NCBI GenBank assembly: GCA_028289375.1 | Contig: JANQQK010000069.1 | Location: forward strand, 104,497-168,496 | DNA length: 64,000 nucleotides | Source: Phycisphaerae bacterium | GTDB lineage: Bacteria > Planctomycetota > Phycisphaerae > UBA1845 | Reading direction: 5' to 3' | Notes under the pieces: model-generated | Seen by the model: only the letters and a program-made list of their open reading frames with translations | Told to the model about the DNA's origin: nothing | The model's database searches: none | Position numbers and translations under genes: made by a program | Shown here: positions 26,342-34,580 of the stretch, one piece after another | Numbering within the stretch: the first letter of the stretch is position 1 | How the letters are laid out: each line of letters opens with the position of its first letter

Positions 26342-28057
26342 ATGAACTGGAATCAGACCATTCTCCCCCGACCCAAATCGATCAGCCAGCGTGACGGCCA
26401 CCTGAACGCACGATCCTTCACGCCAACGTCTCCGGACATTCATGACGAGCTTGTGACCTTGTTTCCCAACCTCTTCGCAGCCAATACGCCAACCATGTCG
26501 CTGAGCGCTCATGTCGATGCCAATGTCCCGCGCGAGGGCTACCAGATCGACACCACGCCCGATAATGTCACCATCAGCCACGCTGACCGATCCGGACTTT
26601 TCCACGCCTTGCAAACGCTGCGGCAAATCGTCGAACGGGCCCCGAATCCGATCCCCTGCTTTTCCATCGAGGACCACCCAGACCTCCCATTACGTGGACT
26701 CTCGCTCGACGTATCGCGCGGAAAGGTACCCACGCTGGAAACGCTGCTTGGCTTGGTTGACCGACTCGCCCAACTCAAAATGAACCACCTGCAACTCTAC
26801 GTTGAGCACACCTTCGCATTCGCGTTCGATCCCGACATCTCTGCAAACTGCTCACCGCTGACACCCGACGATCTAAGCACGCTCGACGCCCACTGTCGGG
26901 CAAGGTGCATCAATCTCGTCCCATCCCTCGCCACCTTCGGACACATGGGGCGGATCTTGTCGATTCCGCGGTATCAGCACTTGGCCGATATCCCCGCCGA
27001 AGGTCCCTGGGACGACCAATCATGGCTCCAACGCCAACGTGGTCTCACCCTCGACCCCACCAATCCCGAATCGCGCAAGCTCCTCGACACCATGCTCGCC
27101 GAATTCCTGCCCCTGTTTTCTGCCCCGTTCGCGAACGTCAATGCCGACGAGACACACGACCTCGGAATGGGACGATCGAAATCACGCGCGAACCACGTCG
27201 GCAAGGGGCGACTCTACGTTGATCATCTCAAATTCCTGGCCGACCGATGCGAGGCTCACGGCAAGCAGATGATGTTCTGGGGCGACATCATCCGAAACCA
27301 CGCCGCACTCCTCCACGAACTCCCCGAAGACGCGGTCCTGCTGGACTGGGGATACGAACCCGATTCGGAGTTCCCCGCCCTGACTTCGCCCCATCGCCAC
27401 GAACGCGATGTCATCCCCTGTCCCGGTACCAGTGGCTGGAAACGCATCATCAACGATTACGACGCCGCCGAAACCAACATGGCCAACGCGGCAAACGCCG
27501 CCCAAACCCACCACGCCGCCGGCATGATCGTGACAGACTGGGGTGACGACGGGCATTTCAACCTGCTCAGTTGCTCGCTCCCCATGTTCGCGGTGGCAGC
27601 CAATCATGCCTGGAACACCGATGCACGCACGCGAGATGAATCGCTCGACGACGCAATCAACCGATGGTTGCTGGGCGACCGCGCCAACAATCAATTCGCG
27701 TCCCTTCGTCACATCGCGGGTGCACTCAGCGGTTCCTTCTCCTGGCAACTTCTTCGCGACACACGTGGAAACGGGTTAACGGATTCACAACGCCATGCAC
27801 TCTCGATTCTCGTGAATGACCACGCCCCAATCTCGCTTGACGCCGACGTCGACACGCTTGTCGCCGATGAATGGAACCTCACCATCGAAGCCGCCCGACT
27901 ACTCGCCGCCAAGAACAGGCATGCGTCAGCTGGGTGGAATGGTCGCGTCGACGAATTTTGCGAACAGTACGCCGATATCTGGCGTCGCGCAAACAAGCCG
28001 CATCGCCTCAACGACATTCTTGTCGCGCTTCGCGAATCGCGACACAACGACTCGTGA
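26342..28057 (+). CDS. Glycoside hydrolase family 20 beta-N-acetylhexosaminidase-like protein
   Basis: 571 residues from the ATG at 26342; the frame is open further upstream but only here does the sequence look like protein. The N-terminal part (about 10-110) is the small GH20b domain. The catalytic barrel begins PLRGLSLDVSRGKVPTLETL and carries the Asp-Glu pair D269-E270 in NADETHDLG, the assisting and acid/base residues of the family. It removes terminal GlcNAc or GalNAc by substrate-assisted catalysis. No signal peptide is evident from this start, so it may act in the cytoplasm on imported oligosaccharides. No RBS is visible. Confidence 0.82.
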   Translation: MNWNQTILPRPKSISQRDGHLNARSFTPTSPDIHDELVTLFPNLFAANTPTMSLSAHVDANVPREGYQIDTTPDNVTISHADRSGLFHALQTLRQIVERAPNPIPCFSIEDHPDLPLRGLSLDVSRGKVPTLETLLGLVDRLAQLKMNHLQLYVEHTFAFAFDPDISANCSPLTPDDLSTLDAHCRARCINLVPSLATFGHMGRILSIPRYQHLADIPAEGPWDDQSWLQRQRGLTLDPTNPESRKLLDTMLAEFLPLFSAPFANVNADETHDLGMGRSKSRANHVGKGRLYVDHLKFLADRCEAHGKQMMFWGDIIRNHAALLHELPEDAVLLDWGYEPDSEFPALTSPHRHERDVIPCPGTSGWKRIINDYDAAETNMANAANAAQTHHAAGMIVTDWGDDGHFNLLSCSLPMFAVAANHAWNTDARTRDESLDDAINRWLLGDRANNQFASLRHIAGALSGSFSWQLLRDTRGNGLTDSQRHALSILVNDHAPISLDADVDTLVADEWNLTIEAARLLAAKNRHASAGWNGRVDEFCEQYADIWRRANKPHRLNDILVALRESRHNDS

Positions 28058-28608
28058 TCAGCGTCTCCCGCCTCCTCGGATGACCGATGTGCGAACTGCC
28101 TTCTCACCAGCCACAACATATTGTGCTATCTGACGTTCGCGAACGCGCGCCGATAATTTCACAGAATTTCACAGCTTGGGGGTGGATTTTTACGGGTAAG
28201 TTTCGGTAAGCTACGTCTTCCAGAATGGAGCAGGATAAGCAATCGGACCGCGCCACGATCCACCGTGACTGGACACATCCATCAGCTTGTCACCACGCCA
28301 TTCGGGTCGCCGTCCGCGATTGAGACGCCGATGTTCCGCTGCAAACCTGGCAGCGATGGACTGCGTTGAACGACGACGAAACGCACGCAATCGGCGAGAA
28401 TCGCGTCATGGGTCAACGCCATGCTGTTAGTGGCAGGGCTTGAGACTCCAAACGACGGCATGCACGCGCAACACAGAGCCCCGATGGCCTGCAACATCGG
28501 GGTTCCCGGCCGCCGGAGACAACCCGGCGGCCCTATTTTGCGATTGGTGCGGTAAGTAAGCCGCTTGACATTACTTCGTTCGTACTGAGGTGCCCAGGAG
28601 GAACGAGC
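28058..28608. other. Gene-poor stretch of 551 bases ending in two strong hairpins
   Basis: No frame here has both an RBS and protein-like composition. Two hairpins stand back to back near the 3' end: 28479-28486 with 28495-28502 (8 bp) and 28508-28516 with 28524-28532 (9 bp). The last is followed by TATTTTG, about 70 bases before the next start codon. The layout fits a non-coding RNA or a leader with an attenuator, but I cannot match it to a known RNA class. Confidence 0.4.
28508..28540 (+). terminator. GC-rich hairpin with short T-run (possible terminator or attenuator)
   Basis: A perfect 9-bp stem (28508-28516 with 28524-28532) is followed by CTATTTTGCG. It lies upstream of the small gene at 28609 and downstream of the gene-poor stretch, so it would end a transcript coming from the left. 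Confidence 0.5.
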
Positions 28609-28884
28609 ATGTATCTCGATGCCATTGAGCATTTTTCATTAAGGACGGCCATGCCGACAACGGAACAACCCGTAACACCGCGCGGTGACGCACACCCCGT
28701 GGAACACCTCGTCGAAGGTGAGACGCGGATCTATGGTCTGTGCGAGAAAGGCGTCATCTTCGAGACGGACTACGTCACGCCCGACGAATCGGAGCGGGCG
28801 TTCACCGTCCTCTGGAAAAACGCCGACGCGTCAGGGTTTCTCAACAGCAAGAACGGAGATGCGATCGTCGGCATCCGGTACTGA
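28609..28884 (+). CDS. Small unknown protein
   Basis: 91 residues; the ATG follows AGGAGGAACGAGC, one of the best ribosome binding sites in the window. The protein is soluble, with a strand-rich C-terminal half (GETRIYGLCEKGVIFETDYV and AFTVLWKN). It has no signal peptide or membrane helix and one Cys. I recognise no family. A bidirectional terminator lies after it. Confidence 0.65.
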   Translation: MYLDAIEHFSLRTAMPTTEQPVTPRGDAHPVEHLVEGETRIYGLCEKGVIFETDYVTPDESERAFTVLWKNADASGFLNSKNGDAIVGIRY

Positions 28885-28970
28885 GACAATGCCCACCGTC
28901 GCTCATACGCGGTACACGCGTGAATCGGGCGAAGCAATTGGGCGAATGTTTGCTTTCCCCCCCACCAAGG

Positions 28971-29014
28971 CGACGGGCCATGCGACACAATGTTCGCATG
29001 GCCCGTCGGAATTT
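28971..29014. terminator. Bidirectional terminator
   Basis: A perfect 15-bp stem (28971-28985 with 28994-29008) with an 8-base loop has GAATTTTCAG on the plus-strand side. It lies between the convergent ends of the small gene and the dockerin gene, close to both stops. Confidence 0.8.
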
Positions 29015-29036
29015 TCAGATCTGACTGTTGATCAGC

Positions 29037-30278
29037 TTACGGCTGAGCTGGCAGCGACGTGCCGGCCCAAGCATCTTCGCCAACACCATTGAGGCCCTGG
29101 CGAAGACGGAACAGGTCGAGCGGGCTGACCGAACCGTTGCGATCGATGTCCGCGTAATCCTCGATCGTACCGAAAGCCGGAGTCGAGACGTCGTTGACGT
29201 ACTGACGGAAGAGGAACAAGTCGACCGGGTTGACAACGCCGCTCTGGTCAATGTCGCCAGGCAGGTAGCCAATGTCGATGCAGCCGTCGCCCGGAGCGAT
29301 GTCGATACCCGAGCAGATCGCACGAGCGTCAACGCAAACCGTCAGCCAGTTTTCGACCGGCAGAGCGCCGTCGAGGTTGATCGTCACAACGCGGCCATCC
29401 TCGGTCGCAATGCTGTCGAGGTTGACGCCAGCGCCACCCGTCTGCGAGACGGTAAAGGCCGACGCGCTCAGCGACGAACCATCGGTGTTCTCAGCAGGCG
29501 TGGTGAAGACGATGTCGAACGACGACAGACCAGCGGGGCTGCCGCTGACGGTGTCTGCACGCGGATCGATGTAACCATCGAACATGCGACCGGAAGCGGA
29601 GATGTTCTCAGCACCGTCGGTGAAAGCAAGTGCGGCACATTCCTGGTGCGAAACCGAGACGGCACTGCCGGCAACACCCGTGGCAGCCTCGACAGGGTAG
29701 ATCGCGAACGAACCCGGCGTAGCGCCATCCGAAATCACGTTGGCCAGCACGTTGCTGACGCGAATCTCGTACTCACCGAAAGGATCACCTTCCGAGAAGG
29801 TCAGCGTACCCTCGAAGATCACCTGACCGTCCTGGCCGATGTCGAGACTGATGAACTCAGCCGAAGGGAACGCGAGGAACGGCTCGGCGCCTGGGTTGTT
29901 ACCGATGGTGTTCTGAGCACCACCAGCCTGCACGATGTCGTTGCCGACCGCCGTGCCGCCGTAGTTGGCGTCGTAACCGAGCGGCTGGACGAAGTTGTCC
30001 ATGCTGCCGTCACCCGGGGCTGCGAGCGTCATCGCCGTACCCAACTCGACCGGTGTGTCGTTCGAATCGAGATTGACCAGCGAGAAATCCATGCTGACAA
30101 ATGCGAGGCCGTCATTGCCCGGATCATCAGCGGTGAGTGTACCGACGACGCGGAACGGGATCGCCTCACCCGTGCCGGCTGCATCCGAGCCAAGCAGTTC
30201 CACCTGAGCCGTCAACGTATCGGCCGACGCGACGCCGGCGATCATCAGTACGGCCAAACCAGCAACAAAACTTTTCAT
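29037..30278 (-). CDS. Secreted protein with C-terminal type I dockerin repeats
   Basis: 413 residues from the ATG at 30278 (GGGAG eight bases upstream). Signal peptide 1-20 (ending VASAD). The long middle part is beta-rich and resembles a cohesin-like or Ig-like sandwich, but I cannot assign it firmly. The C-terminus carries two calcium-loop/F-hand repeats: GDIDQSGVVNPVDLFLFRQYV and DIDRNGSVSPLDLFRLRQGL (about 340-400), the duplicated motif of type I dockerins. It is exported and may dock to a cohesin-bearing partner or simply use calcium for stability. It is the last gene of a minus-strand run after an ECF sigma factor and a membrane protein that also has a dockerin-like motif; the gap to the latter is 80 bases. 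Confidence 0.85.
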   Translation of the reverse strand: MKSFVAGLAVLMIAGVASADTLTAQVELLGSDAAGTGEAIPFRVVGTLTADDPGNDGLAFVSMDFSLVNLDSNDTPVELGTAMTLAAPGDGSMDNFVQPLGYDANYGGTAVGNDIVQAGGAQNTIGNNPGAEPFLAFPSAEFISLDIGQDGQVIFEGTLTFSEGDPFGEYEIRVSNVLANVISDGATPGSFAIYPVEAATGVAGSAVSVSHQECAALAFTDGAENISASGRMFDGYIDPRADTVSGSPAGLSSFDIVFTTPAENTDGSSLSASAFTVSQTGGAGVNLDSIATEDGRVVTINLDGALPVENWLTVCVDARAICSGIDIAPGDGCIDIGYLPGDIDQSGVVNPVDLFLFRQYVNDVSTPAFGTIEDYADIDRNGSVSPLDLFRLRQGLNGVGEDAWAGTSLPAQP

Positions 30279-30358
30279 CTTCAAAACTCCCTAAGATTCA
30301 AAAAGAACATCTCGTCGCCGACGCCGATTCTTCGACGCGACGTTTGTATCCACACGCA

Positions 30359-30805
30359 TCATCCGTTGGACAATGCCGACGCACGCTGCATCAGGCCAAA
30401 GTCCGCGAAGTCCACGTCACCATCCTTATCAAGATCCACGCACCGGCACTCAGCGGAAAGCTCGTCTTGCGCCGGACCAGTAAAGCATGTGTTAAAAAGC
30501 GTGAAGTCGCCACCGCACCGCTCCACCGAATCGGCCATGATCACAGAACCCGCATTGCGCGTCGACTGAGCCACGCGATTCTGAGGCGCCGCGGGCCAGA
30601 ACTGCGACAAACCGAACGCAGCCACCAGACACGCCGCCAGCGGACCTGCCAGCAATCCCCAACGCCATGATGATTCACTGCTCATCTCGTTGTGGGCCTG
30701 TTGCATGATGCTGTGCGCGTCGATTGGCGTTGCCCGGAATACACCGGCCTGCTCGGCGTCAGCCGTGAGGTTCAACAGGTCTTCGAATTGTCGGTCGTTC
30801 AACAT
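30359..30805 (-). CDS. Membrane protein with extracytoplasmic dockerin-like motif, possible anti-sigma factor
   Basis: 148 residues from an ATG with AGGGTG upstream. The N-terminal 45 residues are soluble and helical (FEDLLNLTADAEQAGVF, SIMQQAHNEM) and would be cytoplasmic. One membrane helix follows at about 50-67. The remaining 80 residues, outside, end in a Cys-rich planctomycete-type lead-in (CFTGP...ECRC) and a single calcium-loop motif DLDKDGDVDFADFGLMQR. The position directly downstream of an ECF sigma gene (52 bases) and the topology are those of an anti-sigma factor, but no zinc HxxxCxxC motif is present in the cytoplasmic part. Role inferred, not shown. Confidence 0.7.
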   Translation of the reverse strand: MLNDRQFEDLLNLTADAEQAGVFRATPIDAHSIMQQAHNEMSSESSWRWGLLAGPLAACLVAAFGLSQFWPAAPQNRVAQSTRNAGSVIMADSVERCGGDFTLFNTCFTGPAQDELSAECRCVDLDKDGDVDFADFGLMQRASALSNG

Positions 30806-30857
30806 GCCAGCACCCTAATCGCACGATTCATACACACGAGAAGTCGTTCGCCGAAGC

Positions 30858-31469
30858 TCATGGCGCGAAATCGTCTCCGATTTCTTCGATTTTTTTTCGC
30901 ATGGCAGCCCGAAGACGCTCGATGGCTGCCTTCCAGCGGGACCGGATGGTCGACTCGGGCAATCCGAGGAGCGCCCCAGCCTCACGCCACCGTCCTTCGA
31001 CAAATAAATGCATGTGACGAAACAGGTTACGATCATTCTCCGGCAGCTCGGCGATACAGGCGCGAAGAAGGTCGACGCGTTCGGCATCCATCAAGACTTC
31101 CGAAGGATCAGTGGCACTTACATCAACCGTTTCAAGCTCATCGGTACCGATCGGCACACCGCGTCCCAGTCGGCGCAAAGCGTCAGCCGATTTGTTGCGC
31201 GCTATCGTGACAAGTAAGGCCCGAACGGATTGCGACGGCACACCGCGCCGCGTGACGGCCGTGACGAAACCCGTCCAGGTTTCCGAAGACACGGCATCAA
31301 GAAGTTCAGGATCACGACGGCAGGCGTGGTGAAGCGTCCGATAAACAGTGAGGCGGACAAGCCGATCGTGTCGCGTCATCAACGTTCGCAGCGCATCTGC
31401 ATCGCCGGCTTGAACGCCACGCGTCAGATTGATGTCCTGCTGCTCGTTGTGATCGCTTTGGGATGTCAC
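30858..31469 (-). CDS. ECF-type RNA polymerase sigma factor
   Basis: 203 residues from a GTG start. Region 2 lies at about 27-92 (LVRLTVYRTLH, ETWTGFVTAVTRR, ARNKSADALRRLGRG) and region 4 at about 135-195 (CIAELPENDRNLFRHMHLFVEGRWREAG with the helix-turn-helix ALLGLPESTIRSRWKAAIERLR; split here for landmark use). It would direct RNA polymerase to a small set of promoters. The next gene encodes a single-pass membrane protein in the usual anti-sigma position. The long, acidic linker (TDELETVDVSATDPSE) is typical of planctomycete ECF factors. Target promoters were not identified. Confidence 0.88.
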   Translation of the reverse strand: MTSQSDHNEQQDINLTRGVQAGDADALRTLMTRHDRLVRLTVYRTLHHACRRDPELLDAVSSETWTGFVTAVTRRGVPSQSVRALLVTIARNKSADALRRLGRGVPIGTDELETVDVSATDPSEVLMDAERVDLLRACIAELPENDRNLFRHMHLFVEGRWREAGALLGLPESTIRSRWKAAIERLRAAMRKKIEEIGDDFAP

Positions 31470-31580
31470 TGCTTTGTCATCGGCGCTTTTGGAGATGTTC
31501 CCAGGGGTCGCCCTTTCTTAAGACTGACGTTATTTTGCCCGCAGTCGTTGGCCGGTCAAAGCGCAACAGAATAAGCAGCA

Positions 31581-33152
31581 TTGGAACGCATCGGAACTTT
31601 GTCGCAGATCACCCGAGATCAACATGCTTGGCGTCTCCCGATACTCTGCTCTTGCGCATCGCTCCTGCTGCTTGGCGCGACGGTTGGCTGTGACACGCGG
31701 CTGCCGTCGGAGCAACTCCGCCAGACGGTGCGGCTGCCGATTCCCGCATCCGCCAATTCCGAGCCGGCTGACACCCGATTGTCGCCTTCGCGGAGCGACG
31801 AAGAGTATGTCATCTCGCCACGATCACTGATCGATCTCGCTTTTGACCTTCAGCCCGATGTGAAATCGAGCTACCAGGCCTTCAAGTCTGAAGAAGCGCG
31901 ATACGACTTTTTCTTCGTGTCGCGCGATTCGCTGACACCACGACTTCGCATTCAGAATGATTTTTCCGAGGGGCGTGCTTCGGAGGTCGTGACGCGCAAC
32001 CGCAGCAACTCGGTCGAGTTGTCGGTTGAGAAGCTCTTTTTTGATACGACGGAAGTGAATGTGGGCGTCGGTTATGCCTCTGCGGAGGTGGCCGACGACA
32101 TCGGCAATCAGCCGTTTCTGTTTGCGGACCTGCGCTATCCGCTGTTCGCTTCACGAGAACGTCTGGTGCGATCAAGCGAGGAGATCTTTCGGCGCAATCT
32201 GGTGAACGATGCCCAACTGGCGTACATCCAGCAGGTACGGCGGCGACTGCAGAACGCCATGTTCCAGTTTTACGAAGTGGCCGATCTGGCTCGACGTGTT
32301 GAGAACAACAACCGCTGGAAAGACACGCTCGAGAGGCTGCTTTCGTTTGTCCAGCAGATCAACGGTCGCGATACCGAGAAGGATCAGCAACGATTGGCCG
32401 CGGAAATTGCGCGTGTCGAATCGCTGCGCAGTGTTGTTCAGGGGCGGTACGGCGTTGAGATGGGACGTCTCAAGGCTGCCATCGGCGTCCCCATGTACGC
32501 CCAGGTTGTGTTGGACAACGTGGATTTCGATCCGTTCGCCGGGATGACGCATTCGGAACTGCTGCAGGTCAGCATCGAGCGGGATCCGGAAATCGCCACG
32601 CTCAAGAACGAGGTGGACAATGCGACCGTGCAACTCGATCTCGCGCGTCGCGGTACGTGGGACATTTCCCTGCTGCTGTCGGGCGCGAGCAACTTCGAAG
32701 GTCGCGGGGCCGATGAGGGAACGTCGGACTGGGCTGCGTCGGTGGGTCTCGACGTCAGCCATGTCGACCCGCGCGTGACGACGAGCCTGGCTCGGCAGGC
32801 GCAGGCGAGGATCAACCGTTTCACTGAGGCGATCGCCGCTCGCGAGAACCAAATTTTCGCCGACCTTCTGGAACCTGTGATTCGCATCGAAACGCTCGGT
32901 GAAAGCCGCCAGCAGCGACTGGAAAACCTCCCGCGTTTTCGCGCGACGTTCGCCGAAGGCGAAGCCCTGTACACGGACGGGGAAATGAGCATCGACGTGC
33001 TCCTCCAGCGTCGCGAGAACGTCTTCGACGAGGAAGAGGAGATCTCGCGACTCACGTTCCTGATCGGAGCGAACATCGCCGAGTTGTGCGCAGCCACCGG
33101 CAAGTTCTTCGAATTCCTTGAAGAAAACGAGAACTTCGCGATCGAGGATTAG
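31581..33152 (+). CDS. TolC-like outer-membrane lipoprotein
   Basis: 523 residues. No ATG is available at the N-terminus; the frame opens at a TTG (31581), so the exact start is uncertain. A hydrophobic segment ends in LLGATVGC, a lipobox, after which the mature protein is predicted mainly helical. It has long coiled-coil-like stretches (about 200-290 and 405-500) and two halves of similar pattern, as in outer-membrane efflux proteins of the TolC family. It would form the outer-membrane exit duct for an exporter, but no inner-membrane or adaptor gene is adjacent. It is divergent from the ECF sigma gene. Confidence 0.75.
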   Translation: MERIGTLSQITRDQHAWRLPILCSCASLLLLGATVGCDTRLPSEQLRQTVRLPIPASANSEPADTRLSPSRSDEEYVISPRSLIDLAFDLQPDVKSSYQAFKSEEARYDFFFVSRDSLTPRLRIQNDFSEGRASEVVTRNRSNSVELSVEKLFFDTTEVNVGVGYASAEVADDIGNQPFLFADLRYPLFASRERLVRSSEEIFRRNLVNDAQLAYIQQVRRRLQNAMFQFYEVADLARRVENNNRWKDTLERLLSFVQQINGRDTEKDQQRLAAEIARVESLRSVVQGRYGVEMGRLKAAIGVPMYAQVVLDNVDFDPFAGMTHSELLQVSIERDPEIATLKNEVDNATVQLDLARRGTWDISLLLSGASNFEGRGADEGTSDWAASVGLDVSHVDPRVTTSLARQAQARINRFTEAIAARENQIFADLLEPVIRIETLGESRQQRLENLPRFRATFAEGEALYTDGEMSIDVLLQRRENVFDEEEEISRLTFLIGANIAELCAATGKFFEFLEENENFAIED

Positions 33153-33180
33153 GTGTTTCCAGGCCTGAACTGCGCGATAA

Positions 33181-33408
33181 TCAACGCTTGCGGTAGGTGA
33201 TGCGGCCTCGGTTGAGGTCGTAGGGGGAGAGTTGGACGGTCACTTCGTCGCCGGGGAGGATGCGGATGTAGTACTTGCGCATCTTGCCGGCGATCGTGCA
33301 CAGCACTTCGTGCTTGCCTTCGCCATACTCGTGCTCAACGAGGAACATGGCGTTGGGCAGCGCCTTGATGACGACGCCTTCCACTTCAATTGCTTCGGTC
33401 TTGGCCAC
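33181..33408 (-). CDS. infA: Translation initiation factor IF-1
   Basis: 75 residues from a GTG at 33408, matching the usual start of the family ([22 protein letters not shown]). The OB fold is complete, with [14 protein letters not shown] and the closing [16 protein letters not shown] three-residue insertion (YGEGK in place of NG) lengthens one loop. The frame is open upstream to another GTG at 33474, giving 22 extra residues that look non-homologous. IF-1 sits in the ribosomal A site during initiation. It is not next to rpmJ, rpsM or map as in many bacteria. It converges with the TolC-like gene. Confidence 0.93.
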   Translation of the reverse strand: MAKTEAIEVEGVVIKALPNAMFLVEHEYGEGKHEVLCTIAGKMRKYYIRILPGDEVTVQLSPYDLNRGRITYRKR

Positions 33409-33870
33409 TTCTGTCTCAGATCCGTTTTCACGCCTTTCGGGTCGCGTTGGCAACACGCGTAATCCCTCAGCCACAGGATGTTACGATTTGCCCGTCGCGG
33501 GGTCAACCGAGCGATCATCGGACTCCTGCAGCGGGGAAGTTGAACGAGTGCGGGGAATTCGCCATCGGCGAGCTTGAGGTCGCCGACGAATCGGTGCCTG
33601 GCGGAAAGTGGTTTCAGAGGCTGTTGGGCGGTCGCTGGAGCTTGACAGTGGGACTGCAGACGCTATCTTGCGGGACTTTACTTTACCGAGGCTCCCGCTC
33701 GCGCGATGAGTGGACCTGGGTGATGGCCGATGACCCGACGTGCCTTCTTCGATGAAATGCCGCGGACGGGTGATTGGCGGACGGACAAGAGCTTGGAATT
33801 TGACGGGCTGAGTTGGTAGTTGATGGACATCATCCAAGCTCAGTGACAGCAAGAGACTGGGAGTTTTCGC
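33409..33870. other. Leader region between infA and rpsD (about 460 bases)
   Basis: This holds the infA upstream region (minus) and the rpsD promoter and leader (plus). A promoter is listed separately at 33642-33669. The resulting rpsD leader of about 195 bases is long enough to carry the S4 autoregulatory site known from other bacteria, but I could not identify a specific fold. No gene is seen. Confidence 0.5.
33642..33669 (+). promoter_or_regulatory. Sigma70-type promoter for rpsD
   Basis: TTGACA (33642-33647) and TATCTT (33664-33669) are 16 bases apart; the first box is a perfect consensus. Transcription would begin near 33676, about 195 bases before the rpsD start codon. Confidence 0.65.
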
Positions 33871-34479
33871 GTGGCAAATTACACCAAACCGAAAGTGCGT
33901 TTGAGTCGCGCCCTTGGCGTACCGATCGCAGAAACATCGAAGCACGTTAACCCGCGCAAACGCAACCGCCCCGGCATTCATGGTTTCCGCCGCGGTCGCC
34001 AGTCGATTTATGGTCGTCAGCTGACCGAAAAGCAGCGCGTGGCGATGTACTACAACGTCTCGAACAAGAAGCTGCGTCGGTATGTAGCGATGGCGACCCG
34101 TGCCAAGCAGGACACGTCCGTTGCGCTGCAGGAAATCCTCGAGACCCGTCTCGACAACGTGATTCGTCGTGCGTGCTGGACGCGCACGATCTGGCAGGCG
34201 CGACAGATCGTCGCCCATGGCCACATCCAGGTGAACGGCAAAAAGGTCGATCGGCCGTCCTACCGCGTGAAGCCGGGCGACGTCGTCTCGGTGCGGGAGA
34301 AGAGCGTCACGTTCGTGAAGGACTGTGCTCAGACCTCCGAAGGGCCGAATCCGCCGGAATGGCTGTCCGTTGAGGACGAGAAGCTGGTGGCCACCGTGCA
34401 ACGCCAGCCGGTCCCGGAGGATCTGCGGATGCCGTTCGAGCCGGAATACAACCTCATCATCGAGTTCTATACACGCTAA
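33871..34479 (+). CDS. rpsD: 30S ribosomal protein S4
   Basis: 202 residues from a GTG preceded by GGGAG seven bases upstream. The N-terminal domain (GIHGFRRGRQSIYGRQLTEKQR) and the S4 RNA-binding domain (about 92-155: RLDNVIRRACW, ARQIVAHGHIQVNGKKVD) are clear. The N-terminus has none of the four cysteines of the zinc-binding form, so it is the C-minus type. S4 starts assembly of the 30S body by binding 16S rRNA and often represses its own operon. Here it stands alone, away from rpsM, rpsK and rpoA. Confidence 0.97.
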   Translation: MANYTKPKVRLSRALGVPIAETSKHVNPRKRNRPGIHGFRRGRQSIYGRQLTEKQRVAMYYNVSNKKLRRYVAMATRAKQDTSVALQEILETRLDNVIRRACWTRTIWQARQIVAHGHIQVNGKKVDRPSYRVKPGDVVSVREKSVTFVKDCAQTSEGPNPPEWLSVEDEKLVATVQRQPVPEDLRMPFEPEYNLIIEFYTR

Positions 34480-34580
34480 GCTTCGCCGTTGGCGGAGCGT
34501 TCAAGACGTCGTAAGGCGGGTGACACTTTCGTCATCGATGCCGACACTGATTCCGCGCCTCGACGTCGGCCTGACATCTT

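Noticed and set aside
28282..28632. Minus-strand frame of 116 residues in the gene-poor stretch
   Set aside because: No RBS, it runs through the strong hairpins and the next gene's RBS, and it has no protein-like pattern.
29028..30569. 513-residue plus-strand frame opposite the dockerin gene
   Set aside because: It is an antisense shadow; the minus strand has signal peptide, dockerin repeats and RBS.
34484..34503. Short GC-rich hairpin after rpsD considered as a terminator
   Set aside because: The stem is eight pairs with a wobble and has no T-run on either strand.
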